Origin: UBA6120 sp964495145
Lineage (GTDB): Bacteria > Bacillota_I > Bacilli_A > RFN20 > CAG-826
Assembly (NCBI GenBank): GCA_964495145.1
Contig: CAZBUP010000001.1
Location: 1-64,000 of the forward strand
Length of the DNA stretch: 64,000 nt
Direction: 5' to 3'
The translations under genes were made by a program, and so were the position numbers. Of the stretch, positions 1 through 7,983 are shown piece by piece. Numbering within the stretch: the first letter of the stretch is position 1; every line of letters starts with the position of its first letter. The notes beneath the pieces were generated by a model. It was not told the origin of the DNA. It did no database searches and worked only from the letters and a program-made list of their open reading frames with translations.

Positions 1-2
1 AC

Positions 3-1418
3 CCCGAATATGGAACCCTCGACGACATGAAACGCTTGATTGATGAAGCCGAGACCCGTCAGATAAAAATCATCATGGATCTCGTCATCAACCACACCTC
101 CGACGAACATGCTTGGTTCCAGCAAAGCCTTGATCCGGCCTCGCCTTATCACGATTACTACATTTGGCGGCCGGGCCGCATCAAAAACGGACGCGAATTG
201 CCTCCAAACAATTGGCAAAGCCAATTTACCGGCAGCGCTTGGACGAAGCACCCGGCGAATGGGCTTTACTATCTCCACCTATTCACCCCAAAGCAACCGG
301 ATTTGAATTACCGAAACGAGAAAGTCATCGAAGAAGTCGAACGGATGATGAAGTTTTGGCTCGATTTGGGCGTAGCCGGGTTTCGCTGCGACGTCATCAA
401 CATGATTTACAAAAGCTCGCTCGAGGACGGGAAACCCCGCATATTCCAAATCGGGCAGGAACATTACCTTTCCCAAAGCGGGAGCCATTCGATCCTCAAA
501 CGCTTCCATGACGACGTCTGGCAGCCCTATGGGGCCTATACCGTCGGGGAAACAGTGGGACTGGACGCCTTGACAGCCCAAAAGTACACCGACAATCAAT
601 TGGAAACCGTTTTTCAATTCGACCATACAAACGTCGATCAATGGCTTTTGCCGATTATCAGAATCAAGTACCGACCCGAAAAAATGGCCCGCACCTTGAG
701 AAAATGGCAGACGATTTTGCCATGGAATACCTTGTTCTTCGAGAATCATGACATGCCGCGATCGATATCGCGATTCGGAGATGCCAAGCGATACCGCGTC
801 GAAAGCGGCAAGATGCTGGCGACCTTGATCTTGACGTTGAGAGGCATTCCCTTCGTTTACCAAGGGGAGGAAATCGGCATGGTGAACACCCCGTTTCAAA
901 GCTTGGAGGAGATTAATGACGTGGCAAGCGTCAACGTCTACAAAATTCTTCGATCCTATCACATCGGTCATCGCCTGGCTTGGAAGATGGTCTTGGAATT
1001 CTGCCGCGATCACGCCCGAACTCCCGTCGCCTGGAACGACGGACCCCATGGCGGGTTTTCCTCAGTTGAACCATGGCTTCGCGATAACGGCCATGCCACC
1101 ACGATCTCCATCCAAGCGGCCCAGGCTGATCCGCAATCGATCTATCACTACTACCGCCAATTGATTCAATTCCGAAATCAAAGTAAAACGCTTCAAATCG
1201 CCATCATCCAATTCGATCGGAGCCCGCGCGAGGTTTTGTCATATCAACGGACATATCGCGAAGAAACGGTGTCGGTCGTCGCCAATTTGGGTGGCCGCGT
1301 CAAACGACTTCCTCAAAAAATCCAAGGGACGAAGTTATTCGGCAACTACCCGATGGCCGACGATTTCCAAGTTTCCCGGCTCGAACCGTATCAAGTCATA
1401 GTTTTTCGTTCCAAATGA
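3..1418 (+). CDS. GH13 alpha-glucosidase (oligo-1,6-glucosidase type), 5' truncated by window edge
   Basis: Hydrolyses alpha-glucosidic bonds of small oligosaccharides in the cytoplasm. The open frame runs in from the window edge (PEYGTLDD precedes the first Met at 27), so the N-terminus lies outside. Numbered from that Met, the four GH13 regions are visible: DLVINHTSDEH (18-28), GFRCDVIN with nucleophile Asp122, YTVGETVG with acid/base Glu175, and FFENHD with Asp242. The RDHARTPVAW segment and the C-terminal beta domain fit the GH13_31 subfamily (MalL, dextran glucosidase, TreC). Val directly after the nucleophile is the residue reported in alpha-1,6-preferring members, whereas alpha-1,4 enzymes have Thr, so isomaltose-type substrates are inferred. 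Trehalose-6-phosphate hydrolase is not excluded. No terminator is seen before the next gene. Confidence 0.9.
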   Translation, partial: PEYGTLDDMKRLIDEAETRQIKIIMDLVINHTSDEHAWFQQSLDPASPYHDYYIWRPGRIKNGRELPPNNWQSQFTGSAWTKHPANGLYYLHLFTPKQPDLNYRNEKVIEEVERMMKFWLDLGVAGFRCDVINMIYKSSLEDGKPRIFQIGQEHYLSQSGSHSILKRFHDDVWQPYGAYTVGETVGLDALTAQKYTDNQLETVFQFDHTNVDQWLLPIIRIKYRPEKMARTLRKWQTILPWNTLFFENHDMPRSISRFGDAKRYRVESGKMLATLILTLRGIPFVYQGEEIGMVNTPFQSLEEINDVASVNVYKILRSYHIGHRLAWKMVLEFCRDHARTPVAWNDGPHGGFSSVEPWLRDNGHATTISIQAAQADPQSIYHYYRQLIQFRNQSKTLQIAIIQFDRSPREVLSYQRTYREETVSVVANLGGRVKRLPQKIQGTKLFGNYPMADDFQVSRLEPYQVIVFRSK

Positions 1419-1446
1419 AGCTATTTCTTTATTATTAACGAGAAAA

Positions 1447-1455
1447 TGATATAAT
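1447..1455 (+). promoter_or_regulatory. Extended -10 promoter for PPi-phosphofructokinase
   Basis: TGATATAAT matches the extended -10 form TGnTATAAT. It lies 32 bases before the ATG at 1488, after the end of the glucosidase gene. No convincing -35 hexamer is visible, which is usual for extended -10 promoters. The leader carries a modest AAGAG ribosome-binding site. Confidence 0.5.
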
Positions 1456-1487
1456 TATCCCGTATTTTTGTTTGAAAGAGAACCTCT

Positions 1488-2687
1488 ATGAAATCATTGC
1501 TGTACTTCCAATCCGGCGGTCCCACTCCCGTCATCAACACCTCGTTATTCGGCGTCATCAAGGAAGCGAAACTCCATTCGACGATTGACGGCATCTACGG
1601 GAGCCTTTTCGGCATCGAAGGGGTCATCAACGACAACTTGATTGATTTGAGGCAAGAAGACGATGAGCAAATCGAGCTATTAAAACAAACGCCGGGCGCC
1701 ATTCTCGGCACCACCCGTTATAAGCTGAGCGACGACCTCGGGCATCCCGATTATTTCAAAATCCTCATGACCCTCAAAAAGCACAACATCGGATATTTGC
1801 TCGTGAACGGCGGCAACGACTCAATGGACACCTGCCACAAATTATCGCAATTCATGCGAAAAGCCGATTATGAATGCGCCGTCATTGGCATCCCGAAGAC
1901 CATCGATAATGACCTCAGTTATACCGACCACTGCTTGGGCTATCCTAGCGCGGCCAAATATGTCGTCCAGACGCTCCAAGACATCGCCATCGACAACACC
2001 TGCTATAACAAAGGTAAAGTCGCCATCGTCGAAGTGATGGGCCGTAACGCCGGCTGGCTCACGGCCGCCGCGGCTTTATTGGAAGGCGACATCAAGCCCG
2101 ATCGGATCTATTTGCCTGAAGAAAGCTTCCATCTTGAGAAGTTTCTCGACGAGATCAAGTCCATCTATGCCGAAAAGAAAAAAGCGTTCATCGTCATCTC
2201 CGAAGGCGTTGCCCCGTTTTTATCTTCGGCCTTTGCGACCGTCGATTCGTTCAACCACGCCCAATTGGGCGGCATCGCCAACATCCTCGGCGACCAAATC
2301 AAAGACAAACTCGGTTTTCCAGTTCGAGCCATCGAATTCAGTTTGATGCAACGGGCGGCGGCCGCATTCATCAGCCAAGTCGACCGTGAGGAAGCCTTAC
2401 GTATTTCCAGAGTTGCGGTCCGGGCCGTGGTCAAAGGCAAAACCAACGCCATGGTCATCATCGACCGAGTGCCCGGTCCCACATACAAAGTCCGTTATTT
2501 ATTGAAAAACCTGCGCCACATCGCCAACGTCGAGCGCAAGATGAGCGCCGAATTGATTAAAGACGTCCATGGCGAGGGCCATCTGATGAAGGCATATCTC
2601 CATCCGTTGATCGACGGCAGCGTGAAATTCATCCAAAAGAACGGGATTATCGCCTTCGCCAAACTCAAGAAAGTAAAAATATCATAA
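1488..2687 (+). CDS. pfp: Pyrophosphate-dependent 6-phosphofructokinase (predicted)
   Basis: Phosphorylates fructose-6-phosphate to fructose-1,6-bisphosphate, the committed step of glycolysis. The 399 residues show the PFK fold: glycine-rich FQSGGPTPVIN (7-17), GGNDSMDT (108-115), PKTIDND (136-142) with the catalytic Asp, and EVMGRNAGW. The phosphoryl-donor site has Asp at the second-Gly position of GGDGS (GGND, Asp111) and Lys137 in PKTIDND. Family knowledge: Asp plus Lys at these two positions marks PPi-dependent enzymes, while ATP enzymes have Gly at both. PPi use is therefore inferred from residues, and the reaction would then be reversible. Length fits the roughly 400-residue bacterial PPi-PFKs. 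It is monocistronic, with its own promoter and terminator. Confidence 0.92.
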   Translation: MKSLLYFQSGGPTPVINTSLFGVIKEAKLHSTIDGIYGSLFGIEGVINDNLIDLRQEDDEQIELLKQTPGAILGTTRYKLSDDLGHPDYFKILMTLKKHNIGYLLVNGGNDSMDTCHKLSQFMRKADYECAVIGIPKTIDNDLSYTDHCLGYPSAAKYVVQTLQDIAIDNTCYNKGKVAIVEVMGRNAGWLTAAAALLEGDIKPDRIYLPEESFHLEKFLDEIKSIYAEKKKAFIVISEGVAPFLSSAFATVDSFNHAQLGGIANILGDQIKDKLGFPVRAIEFSLMQRAAAAFISQVDREEALRISRVAVRAVVKGKTNAMVIIDRVPGPTYKVRYLLKNLRHIANVERKMSAELIKDVHGEGHLMKAYLHPLIDGSVKFIQKNGIIAFAKLKKVKIS

Positions 2688-2718
2688 AAAAAGTGCCGTG
2701 ATGAACGCGGCACTTTTT
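2686..2718. terminator. Bidirectional intrinsic terminator
   Basis: Stem GTGCCG (2693-2698) pairs with CGGCAC (2708-2713) around a 9-base loop. An A-run lies on the left and a T-run on the right, so it can stop transcription of the phosphofructokinase gene and of the convergent small membrane-protein gene. Confidence 0.85.
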
Positions 2719-2738
2719 GTTTACCGAAACGGAAACGA

Positions 2739-2975
2739 TTAGTCGACGAGGACGGTTGGCTTCTTGTTGAGGATAATCGTCACTAAGTCGATGATCCAGA
2801 AAATGGCGGCCCCGGCGAAAATCCAGATGGCTCCGACCACGATCAAGAGGGTGTTTTTCTTGTCGAGGCCTTTAAGCAGCCGGTAGATGCCCCAAAGGAA
2901 ATCTAGACCCGGTAAGGCAAAAATAATCTTGAGGATGAATGGCAGATCGTCGAATGTCTTGATGAATGATTTCAT
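2739..2975 (-). CDS. Small two-helix membrane protein, unknown function
   Basis: A 78-residue protein not recognised as a named family. Two hydrophobic stretches are visible, about residues 12-34 (LPFILKIIFALPGLDFLWGI) and 43-68 (LLIVVGAIWIFAGAAIF...), linked by a short charged turn LKGLDKK. The arrangement resembles small TM2-like or stress-associated membrane proteins, but I assign no function. The start is well supported: AGGAGA lies 6 bases before the ATG and a TATAAT box lies upstream at 3003-3008 on the same strand. It shares the bidirectional terminator with the phosphofructokinase gene. Confidence 0.75.
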   Translation of the reverse strand: MKSFIKTFDDLPFILKIIFALPGLDFLWGIYRLLKGLDKKNTLLIVVGAIWIFAGAAIFWIIDLVTIILNKKPTVLVD

Positions 2976-3002
2976 ATGCTTTCTCCTTTTTGATATACAA
3001 AC

Positions 3003-3008
3003 ATTATA
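3003..3008 (-). promoter_or_regulatory. -10 box for the small membrane protein
   Basis: A perfect TATAAT on the minus strand lies 27 bases upstream of the ATG at 2975, leaving a leader of about 20 bases with an AGGAGA ribosome-binding site. The -35 region (CTTACC at 17 bases) is weak. Confidence 0.5.
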
Positions 3009-3060
3009 ACATCGCTTCTTTTGATGGTAAGTCCTTTGGCTTTAGAAATTGAAAAAAATT

Positions 3061-4431
3061 TTATTTGAGGAACCATTTGACCAGGCGAGTTTTGAGCGGC
3101 GTATAAGGCTGATACCGGATGGCCACGTCGGGATGATTGGATTTCTTGAGGATGCTCTTGAAGTGGGAAAAGGTCTTGAACCCTTCATAGCCATGGTAGC
3201 TGCCCATGCCGGAGTTGCCGACGCCTCCAAAGGGCATTTCGGTCGTGGCGATGTGGACGATCGTGTCGTTGACGCAGCCGCCCCCGAACGCAACGTGGTT
3301 CAGTATTTCCTTTTCGCGAACGTCGTCCTTGGTGAATAAATACAATGCCAGCGGGGTCGGATGCTTATCGATGATAGATACGATGTCTTCGGTGTTTTCG
3401 AACGTTAGGATGGGAAGGATCGGGCCAAAAATCTCTTCGTTCATGGCCGGAGAATCCAACGTGGCATCGGATAGAATCGTCGGCTCGATTTTCAATTGAT
3501 CAGGCAGCGTCTTGCCTCCGTACGCCAATGGTTCATTAGCGATCAAGTTGGTTAACCGCTCAAAGTGCTTTTTATTGATGATTTTGCCGAAACGTCCGGC
3601 CTTGAGAGGATCCGATCCGTATTGGCGTTTGATTTCGGCAATCAGCAAGTCGATGAATTGATGCTTGATGAGTTTGTGGACGATGACGTAATCCGGGGCG
3701 ATGCACGTTTGCCCGCAATTGATGAGTTTGCCAAACACGATGCGTCGGGCTGCCATCGGCAAATCGGCCGTCATGTCGACGATGGCCGGGGATTTTCCGC
3801 CCAGCTCGAGGGTAACCGGTGTCAAATTGGCGGCGGCTTTTTCCATGACTAGGCGCCCGACGCTGGTCGAACCGGTAAAGAAGATGTAGTCAAACTTTTG
3901 ATCAAGCAGGGTCTTGTTCTCGTCCCGGCCGCCCAATACGACCGCGACATAAGCCGGATCAAAGGTGGCCTCAATTAATTTCTTGATGACGACGCCGGTC
4001 GCTTCAGAATACGATCCCGGCTTGATGATGACGGTATTTCCGGCCGCCAGGGCATCGATGGTGGGCACGATGGACAAGAGAAACGGGTAATTCCACGGGC
4101 TCATGATCAAAACGTTTCCATAAGGTACCGGCCGTCGAAAACTGCGGCCGTGGAAGTGCACGAGGGGCGTCTTGACACGGTGGTCGCGGCTGAATTTCTT
4201 AAGGTGACGCAGCATATAACGCAATTCTTCGTAGGTCATGCCGATTTCGGTCAAATAGGCTTCTTCGCCCGATTTCCCCAAATCGATGCGCAAAGCGTCG
4301 GCGATATCGCGTTCCATGACCTTGATATTCGTTAACAGTTTGTTTAAAGCTTCGAGCCGGTAATTCACGTCATAGGTGACTTTGGTCTTGAAGAATTCCT
4401 GTTGCCGTACTATTAAATTCTGTATTTCCAT
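3061..4431 (-). CDS. NAD(P)-dependent aldehyde dehydrogenase (class 3-like)
   Basis: Oxidises aldehydes to carboxylic acids with NAD(P)+. Counting from the longest possible start (Met at 4452), the conserved residues are Asn121 in SPWNYPF, Glu216 in LELGGKSPA and the nucleophile Cys250 in GQTC. The C-terminal half has the usual EEIFGPILPI motif. The overall form, with a hydrophobic C-terminal tail, resembles class 3 enzymes acting on fatty or aromatic aldehydes; the substrate is not known. The ATG at 4452 is unlikely because a TATAAT box overlaps it. ATG 4431 has AGGA 8 bases upstream and is preferred; ATG 4437 is also possible. It is divergent from the patatin genes and may process lipid-derived aldehydes, which is only a guess from position. 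Confidence 0.9.
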   Translation of the reverse strand: MEIQNLIVRQQEFFKTKVTYDVNYRLEALNKLLTNIKVMERDIADALRIDLGKSGEEAYLTEIGMTYEELRYMLRHLKKFSRDHRVKTPLVHFHGRSFRRPVPYGNVLIMSPWNYPFLLSIVPTIDALAAGNTVIIKPGSYSEATGVVIKKLIEATFDPAYVAVVLGGRDENKTLLDQKFDYIFFTGSTSVGRLVMEKAAANLTPVTLELGGKSPAIVDMTADLPMAARRIVFGKLINCGQTCIAPDYVIVHKLIKHQFIDLLIAEIKRQYGSDPLKAGRFGKIINKKHFERLTNLIANEPLAYGGKTLPDQLKIEPTILSDATLDSPAMNEEIFGPILPILTFENTEDIVSIIDKHPTPLALYLFTKDDVREKEILNHVAFGGGCVNDTIVHIATTEMPFGGVGNSGMGSYHGYEGFKTFSHFKSILKKSNHPDVAIRYQPYTPLKTRLVKWFLK

Positions 4432-4450
4432 ATCCATTTTCCTTTTTGCC

Positions 4451-4456
4451 ATTATA
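4451..4456 (-). promoter_or_regulatory. -10 box for aldehyde dehydrogenase
   Basis: TATAAT on the minus strand, back to back with the patatin promoter. It overlaps the first ATG of the reading frame, which argues for translation from the inner ATG at 4431 with a leader of about 12 bases. Confidence 0.45.
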
Positions 4457-4482
4457 GCACTCCCAAGTAGAGGATTGCCTCA

Positions 4483-4491
4483 TGATATAAT
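4483..4491 (+). promoter_or_regulatory. Extended -10 promoter, leaderless patatin transcript
   Basis: TGATATAAT is an exact extended -10 element. Only 6 bases separate it from the ATG at 4498, so the predicted start of transcription is at or next to the A of the start codon. No Shine-Dalgarno sequence can fit. Confidence 0.6.
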
Positions 4492-4497
4492 GGACTC

Positions 4498-5802
4498 ATG
4501 GATTGGAAGAACCGGAACATCGGAATCGCTTTGGGGGGCGGGGGTTCGCTCGGATCTTATGAAATGGGCGTTTGGACCGCGCTACGCGAACTGAAAATCA
4601 CCCCGACGGTAATCACCGGAACCTCGATTGGCGCTTTGATCGGCGCCTTGATGGCCGCTGACAAGTACGAAGTCGGCATGTCGTTGTGGCGCGAGCTGAC
4701 CCCTGATAAAATCATGGTAGACGGCATGAACCTTGATTGGAACACCCTCAGGAAGACCTTTAGGGAAGACCGTAAGCGCATTTTGACCTTAACGACCAGC
4801 TACATTCGCCACCGAGGCGTGGATATCTCGCCGTTGATCGACATTATCAAATCCAATTTAAAGGCAGAAGACATCAAATCGTCAGCGACCCGTTTTGGGG
4901 TCGTGGCCGTTTCATTGCCTTTCTTCAAACAGTGCAACGTCGAATTGAACCGCGTCCCTGACGAAGAGGTGCATCAATGGCTTTTGGCCAGCAGCGCCAT
5001 TTGGCCGCTATTCCCGGTTCGGGGCATCAAGAAAAAGTATTACATCGACGGTGGCTATCGCGACACGGTCCCGATTAAGTTCGCCTTTGACTTGGGAGCC
5101 GAATCGGTCATCGCCGTCAATCTTTTCTATGGCGTCAGTTGGCATCCGATTCTCAATCGACGCGATAACGTCATCAATATCGAACCATCGTGGCCCCTCG
5201 GGCAGATGTTCAATTTTCAGCCGGACATCATCGCCCGCAACCGCGAACTCGGTTATAACGATGCCATGAAGAAATTCGGGCGTTATCAGGGCTTTCGCTA
5301 TACTTTCGCTGCCGATTCAACCGCTTCCGATTACGACGGGCGCCTCGAAAGCCTGCTAGACCACCAATTCAAGTCACTGAAACCGGCTATCGTCAGTTTG
5401 CTTAAGCGGCATACCGGAAAGAAACCTTTGACTGGAATCATGTTCTTGCGAGGGCTTGAAATATTGGCGGAGACCCTTAAAATTGATCCAACCCCGAGAC
5501 GGACCATCATCGGATTGGCCCGGGAATGCTATGGGCGGCTGCAACCGCACTTCGACAGTAAATCCGTCGTCGGATTGTTGAAAAAGATCCGTTCGGACAA
5601 GCAACTTTCATCAAAAGATGAAAAGACGGCCCTAGAAGCGATAAAATATATATTAGAACATCATTTTCATACCAATGAGGTGCAAACTTGGACTTCTAAG
5701 AAAGCCAAGCACGCCCTGGCCTACCTACTGCTCGTGATTATCCATCAAGACATCGTCAAGCCAACATCGCCACGCGCGACCATAACGGAGGCAGCAACAT
5801 GA
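4498..5802 (+). CDS. Patatin-like phospholipase, first of tandem pair
   Basis: A predicted serine acyl hydrolase of the patatin family that cleaves acyl chains from membrane lipids. The Ser-Asp dyad is intact: oxyanion loop GIALGGGGSLGSY (9-21), nucleophile Ser43 in GTSIG, and Asp184 in YYIDGGYRD. The catalytic domain ends near residue 300. A C-terminal helical region of about 110 residues contains FLRGLEILAETLKIDP, which is matched in the next gene (YLRFLEIIGEGLELDP), so both share an extra domain. No signal peptide is seen, so action on the inner membrane face or on host lipids after export by an unseen route is undecided. It overlaps the second patatin by 4 bases (ATGA). Confidence 0.88.
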   Translation: MDWKNRNIGIALGGGGSLGSYEMGVWTALRELKITPTVITGTSIGALIGALMAADKYEVGMSLWRELTPDKIMVDGMNLDWNTLRKTFREDRKRILTLTTSYIRHRGVDISPLIDIIKSNLKAEDIKSSATRFGVVAVSLPFFKQCNVELNRVPDEEVHQWLLASSAIWPLFPVRGIKKKYYIDGGYRDTVPIKFAFDLGAESVIAVNLFYGVSWHPILNRRDNVINIEPSWPLGQMFNFQPDIIARNRELGYNDAMKKFGRYQGFRYTFAADSTASDYDGRLESLLDHQFKSLKPAIVSLLKRHTGKKPLTGIMFLRGLEILAETLKIDPTPRRTIIGLARECYGRLQPHFDSKSVVGLLKKIRSDKQLSSKDEKTALEAIKYILEHHFHTNEVQTWTSKKAKHALAYLLLVIIHQDIVKPTSPRATITEAAT

Positions 5803-7019
5803 AAATCGGCATCGCATTAGGGAGCGGCGGCTCCAAAGGAGCCTATCAAGTCGGATTTTTCCAAGCCTTGAAAGAACTGAACATGAAGTACCAAGTCATC
5901 ACCGGTGCCTCGATCGGCGCCCTAAACGGGGCCATCATGGCCAGTGCCGACTTGCCGCTATTAGAGAAACTTTGGCACAACCTGGAACTGAATAAGGTTA
6001 TGCGCCACGGCATCAACCTCGATTTGGATGAAATCGTCCGCAGCGACAAGAAAGAATTGTTGAAGTTCATCGCCTCCTACATCAAAAACCGCGGCATCGA
6101 CATCAGTCCGTTCAAAGCTTTATTACATGAGTATCTCGATCCCGACAAATTGATCAATTCGCCGATCGACTTTGCGGTGACCGTGGCCAGTTATCCCAAA
6201 CTGGTCGGCAAAGACGTCATCATTAAGCAATGCCGACGGGACGAAATCGGCGACTACCTGTTGGCGAGCGCCAGTTGCTATCCGGCCTTCCCAGTCACCA
6301 AAATCGGTTTGGAGCAATATATCGACGGGGCCTATCATGATCGACTCCCGATCGATTTGGCCTTTTCGCTCGGAGCCGAACACGTCATCGCCGTCGATTT
6401 GAACACGAACCAGTTCAGCCATCCCGAATACCTGGACGACAGCCGCGTGACCTACATTCGCAGCTATCACCATTTGGGTCCGTTCCTCCTCATTAAACGT
6501 GAAATCATGGCCCGCAACATGCGGTTGGGTTATTTGGATACCATGAAGAAATTCGGCAAGTACCTCGGATTCAAATATACCTTCAAAATCACGAGCGCCT
6601 TCGATGAAATCGCCAAACAAGCCATCGGGGCGGTCGAACGGTTGAACATCGCCGAATTCACCAATGCCCTGGAAGCGAAAATCCATGAAACGATGACCAC
6701 TCGGACGCGATATCTGCGCTTTTTGGAGATCATTGGCGAAGGTTTGGAGCTCGACCCGCTCAAGATATATGAAATACCGCAATTCACCCAAGAGATCGAA
6801 CAAGCCATCGTTTTGAACCAACATCACGAAAACTGGCTCAAGAAACGTCCGGGCGAGCAACAATTCTATTTGCAGAAACTTAAACCAGCCGCCCGTTTCG
6901 GCATGCTGCGCCAGATTGCCAAGTTGCGGCTGAAATTGCCCGAAGACACCATGACCATGTTGGCGACTTCCTTTCCGGAACTCGGTTACGCGGCGATTCA
7001 TTTCGGATTGATTAAATAA
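5799..7019 (+). CDS. Patatin-like phospholipase, second of tandem pair
   Basis: A 406-residue paralogue of the gene before it. Motifs: GIALGSGGSKGAY (4-16), nucleophile Ser38 in GASIG, and Asp176 in YIDGAYHD, so the dyad is complete, with DGA in place of the DGG of its neighbour (both occur in the family). The two proteins align along their whole length, including the segment RGIDISP/RGVDISP and the C-terminal helical domain, showing an old duplication that has diverged strongly. The ATG overlaps the preceding TGA and lies behind GGAGG (about 9 bases), so the pair is translationally coupled. The next gene starts 2 bases after its stop, tying the pair to the polysaccharide genes. Confidence 0.88.
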   Translation: MKIGIALGSGGSKGAYQVGFFQALKELNMKYQVITGASIGALNGAIMASADLPLLEKLWHNLELNKVMRHGINLDLDEIVRSDKKELLKFIASYIKNRGIDISPFKALLHEYLDPDKLINSPIDFAVTVASYPKLVGKDVIIKQCRRDEIGDYLLASASCYPAFPVTKIGLEQYIDGAYHDRLPIDLAFSLGAEHVIAVDLNTNQFSHPEYLDDSRVTYIRSYHHLGPFLLIKREIMARNMRLGYLDTMKKFGKYLGFKYTFKITSAFDEIAKQAIGAVERLNIAEFTNALEAKIHETMTTRTRYLRFLEIIGEGLELDPLKIYEIPQFTQEIEQAIVLNQHHENWLKKRPGEQQFYLQKLKPAARFGMLRQIAKLRLKLPEDTMTMLATSFPELGYAAIHFGLIK

Positions 7020-7021
7020 CG

Positions 7022-7978
7022 ATGGCGAATATCACCGCTTACCGTCAAAATCGTTTCCGGTACCTGCTTTACTTCATTAAAAACGCCTGGTTCGTTTTGT
7101 TGTGGAAATTGTTCCGCCGCAAGAAGAACGTCCTTCGTTTTGCCGGCATCCCCAACATCACCCAGGAATTGGGCAACCAAACCCTCAAAGACCAGATTTT
7201 AAGCGGGAAACCGTTTGCCGCGATCCGGTTTGGAGCCACCGAATTGAGCTGCCTCAACAATTACGAGAAAATCCAATTGGGCTGGCGCCATACCTATAAG
7301 AAATCGGTTCGTTATTCCATGAAGAATAACGGGGGCTTTTTCCCGACCACGGATACCAATTTGAATTATTACTGCACCTATTACCTGCGGGAATTGCCCA
7401 AGACCGACATCCTGGGCATCTCCGGCATTCACATGGAAGATTATTTTTATAAAAAATACGTTCCCCATTCACGAATCATCCAATACAACAGCTTTGAACC
7501 TTTGATGGGCGATTGGACCCAGGCCCTAGCTGGTAAGCGGGTCCTGGTCGTTTCTCCGTTTGCCGAATTGATCGAAAAACAATACGCCCAACGCCAGTCG
7601 ATCATCCATAACGACCTGGTTTTACCAGAGTTCACCTTGATCACCGTGAACGCCGTCCAGACCATCGGCGATGCATACGACGAACGATTCCACAATTGGT
7701 TCGAAGCCCTTGACTATCTCAAGCTTGAGATTCTCAAACACGAATTCGACGTCGCCTTGATCGGCGCCGGCGCATTTGGGGCTCCGCTTTGCTGGTTCAT
7801 CAAAACCCGGGGCAAACAAGCGATACAAACCGGTGGGGCAACACAGTTGTTATTTGGTATAATGGGTAGAAGATGGGAAAAACGACCCCATGTCACCCGT
7901 TACGTCACCGCGGCGTGGACCCGTCCGGACACCAAACCCAAAGGGGCAGATAAAGTCGAAAACGGATGCTATTGGTAA
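7022..7978 (+). CDS. GT-D-fold glycosyltransferase-like protein
   Basis: A 318-residue protein of the kind found in polysaccharide clusters and annotated as GT-D fold or DUF1792-like. Visible hallmarks are IRFGATELSCL (about 60-70; typical members have RFGDGE) and the C-terminal block GAGAFGAPLCWFIKTRGK followed by GGATQLLFGIMGRRW, which I recall as the conserved signature of this protein type. The acidic residue of RFGDGE is moved or replaced here (RFGATE), so donor binding may differ. The N-terminal stretch 15-30 is hydrophobic/amphipathic and could touch the membrane. It starts 2 bases after the patatin stop. Donor and acceptor sugars cannot be told from sequence. Confidence 0.65.
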   Translation: MANITAYRQNRFRYLLYFIKNAWFVLLWKLFRRKKNVLRFAGIPNITQELGNQTLKDQILSGKPFAAIRFGATELSCLNNYEKIQLGWRHTYKKSVRYSMKNNGGFFPTTDTNLNYYCTYYLRELPKTDILGISGIHMEDYFYKKYVPHSRIIQYNSFEPLMGDWTQALAGKRVLVVSPFAELIEKQYAQRQSIIHNDLVLPEFTLITVNAVQTIGDAYDERFHNWFEALDYLKLEILKHEFDVALIGAGAFGAPLCWFIKTRGKQAIQTGGATQLLFGIMGRRWEKRPHVTRYVTAAWTRPDTKPKGADKVENGCYW

Positions 7979-7983
7979 CCGAT

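Noticed and set aside
7855..7863. TGGTATAAT, an extended -10 element inside the GT-D-like gene
   Set aside because: It encodes part of the conserved LLFGIMGRR block, and no gene start lies at a fitting distance. Kept only as a possible internal promoter for the wzy-like gene.
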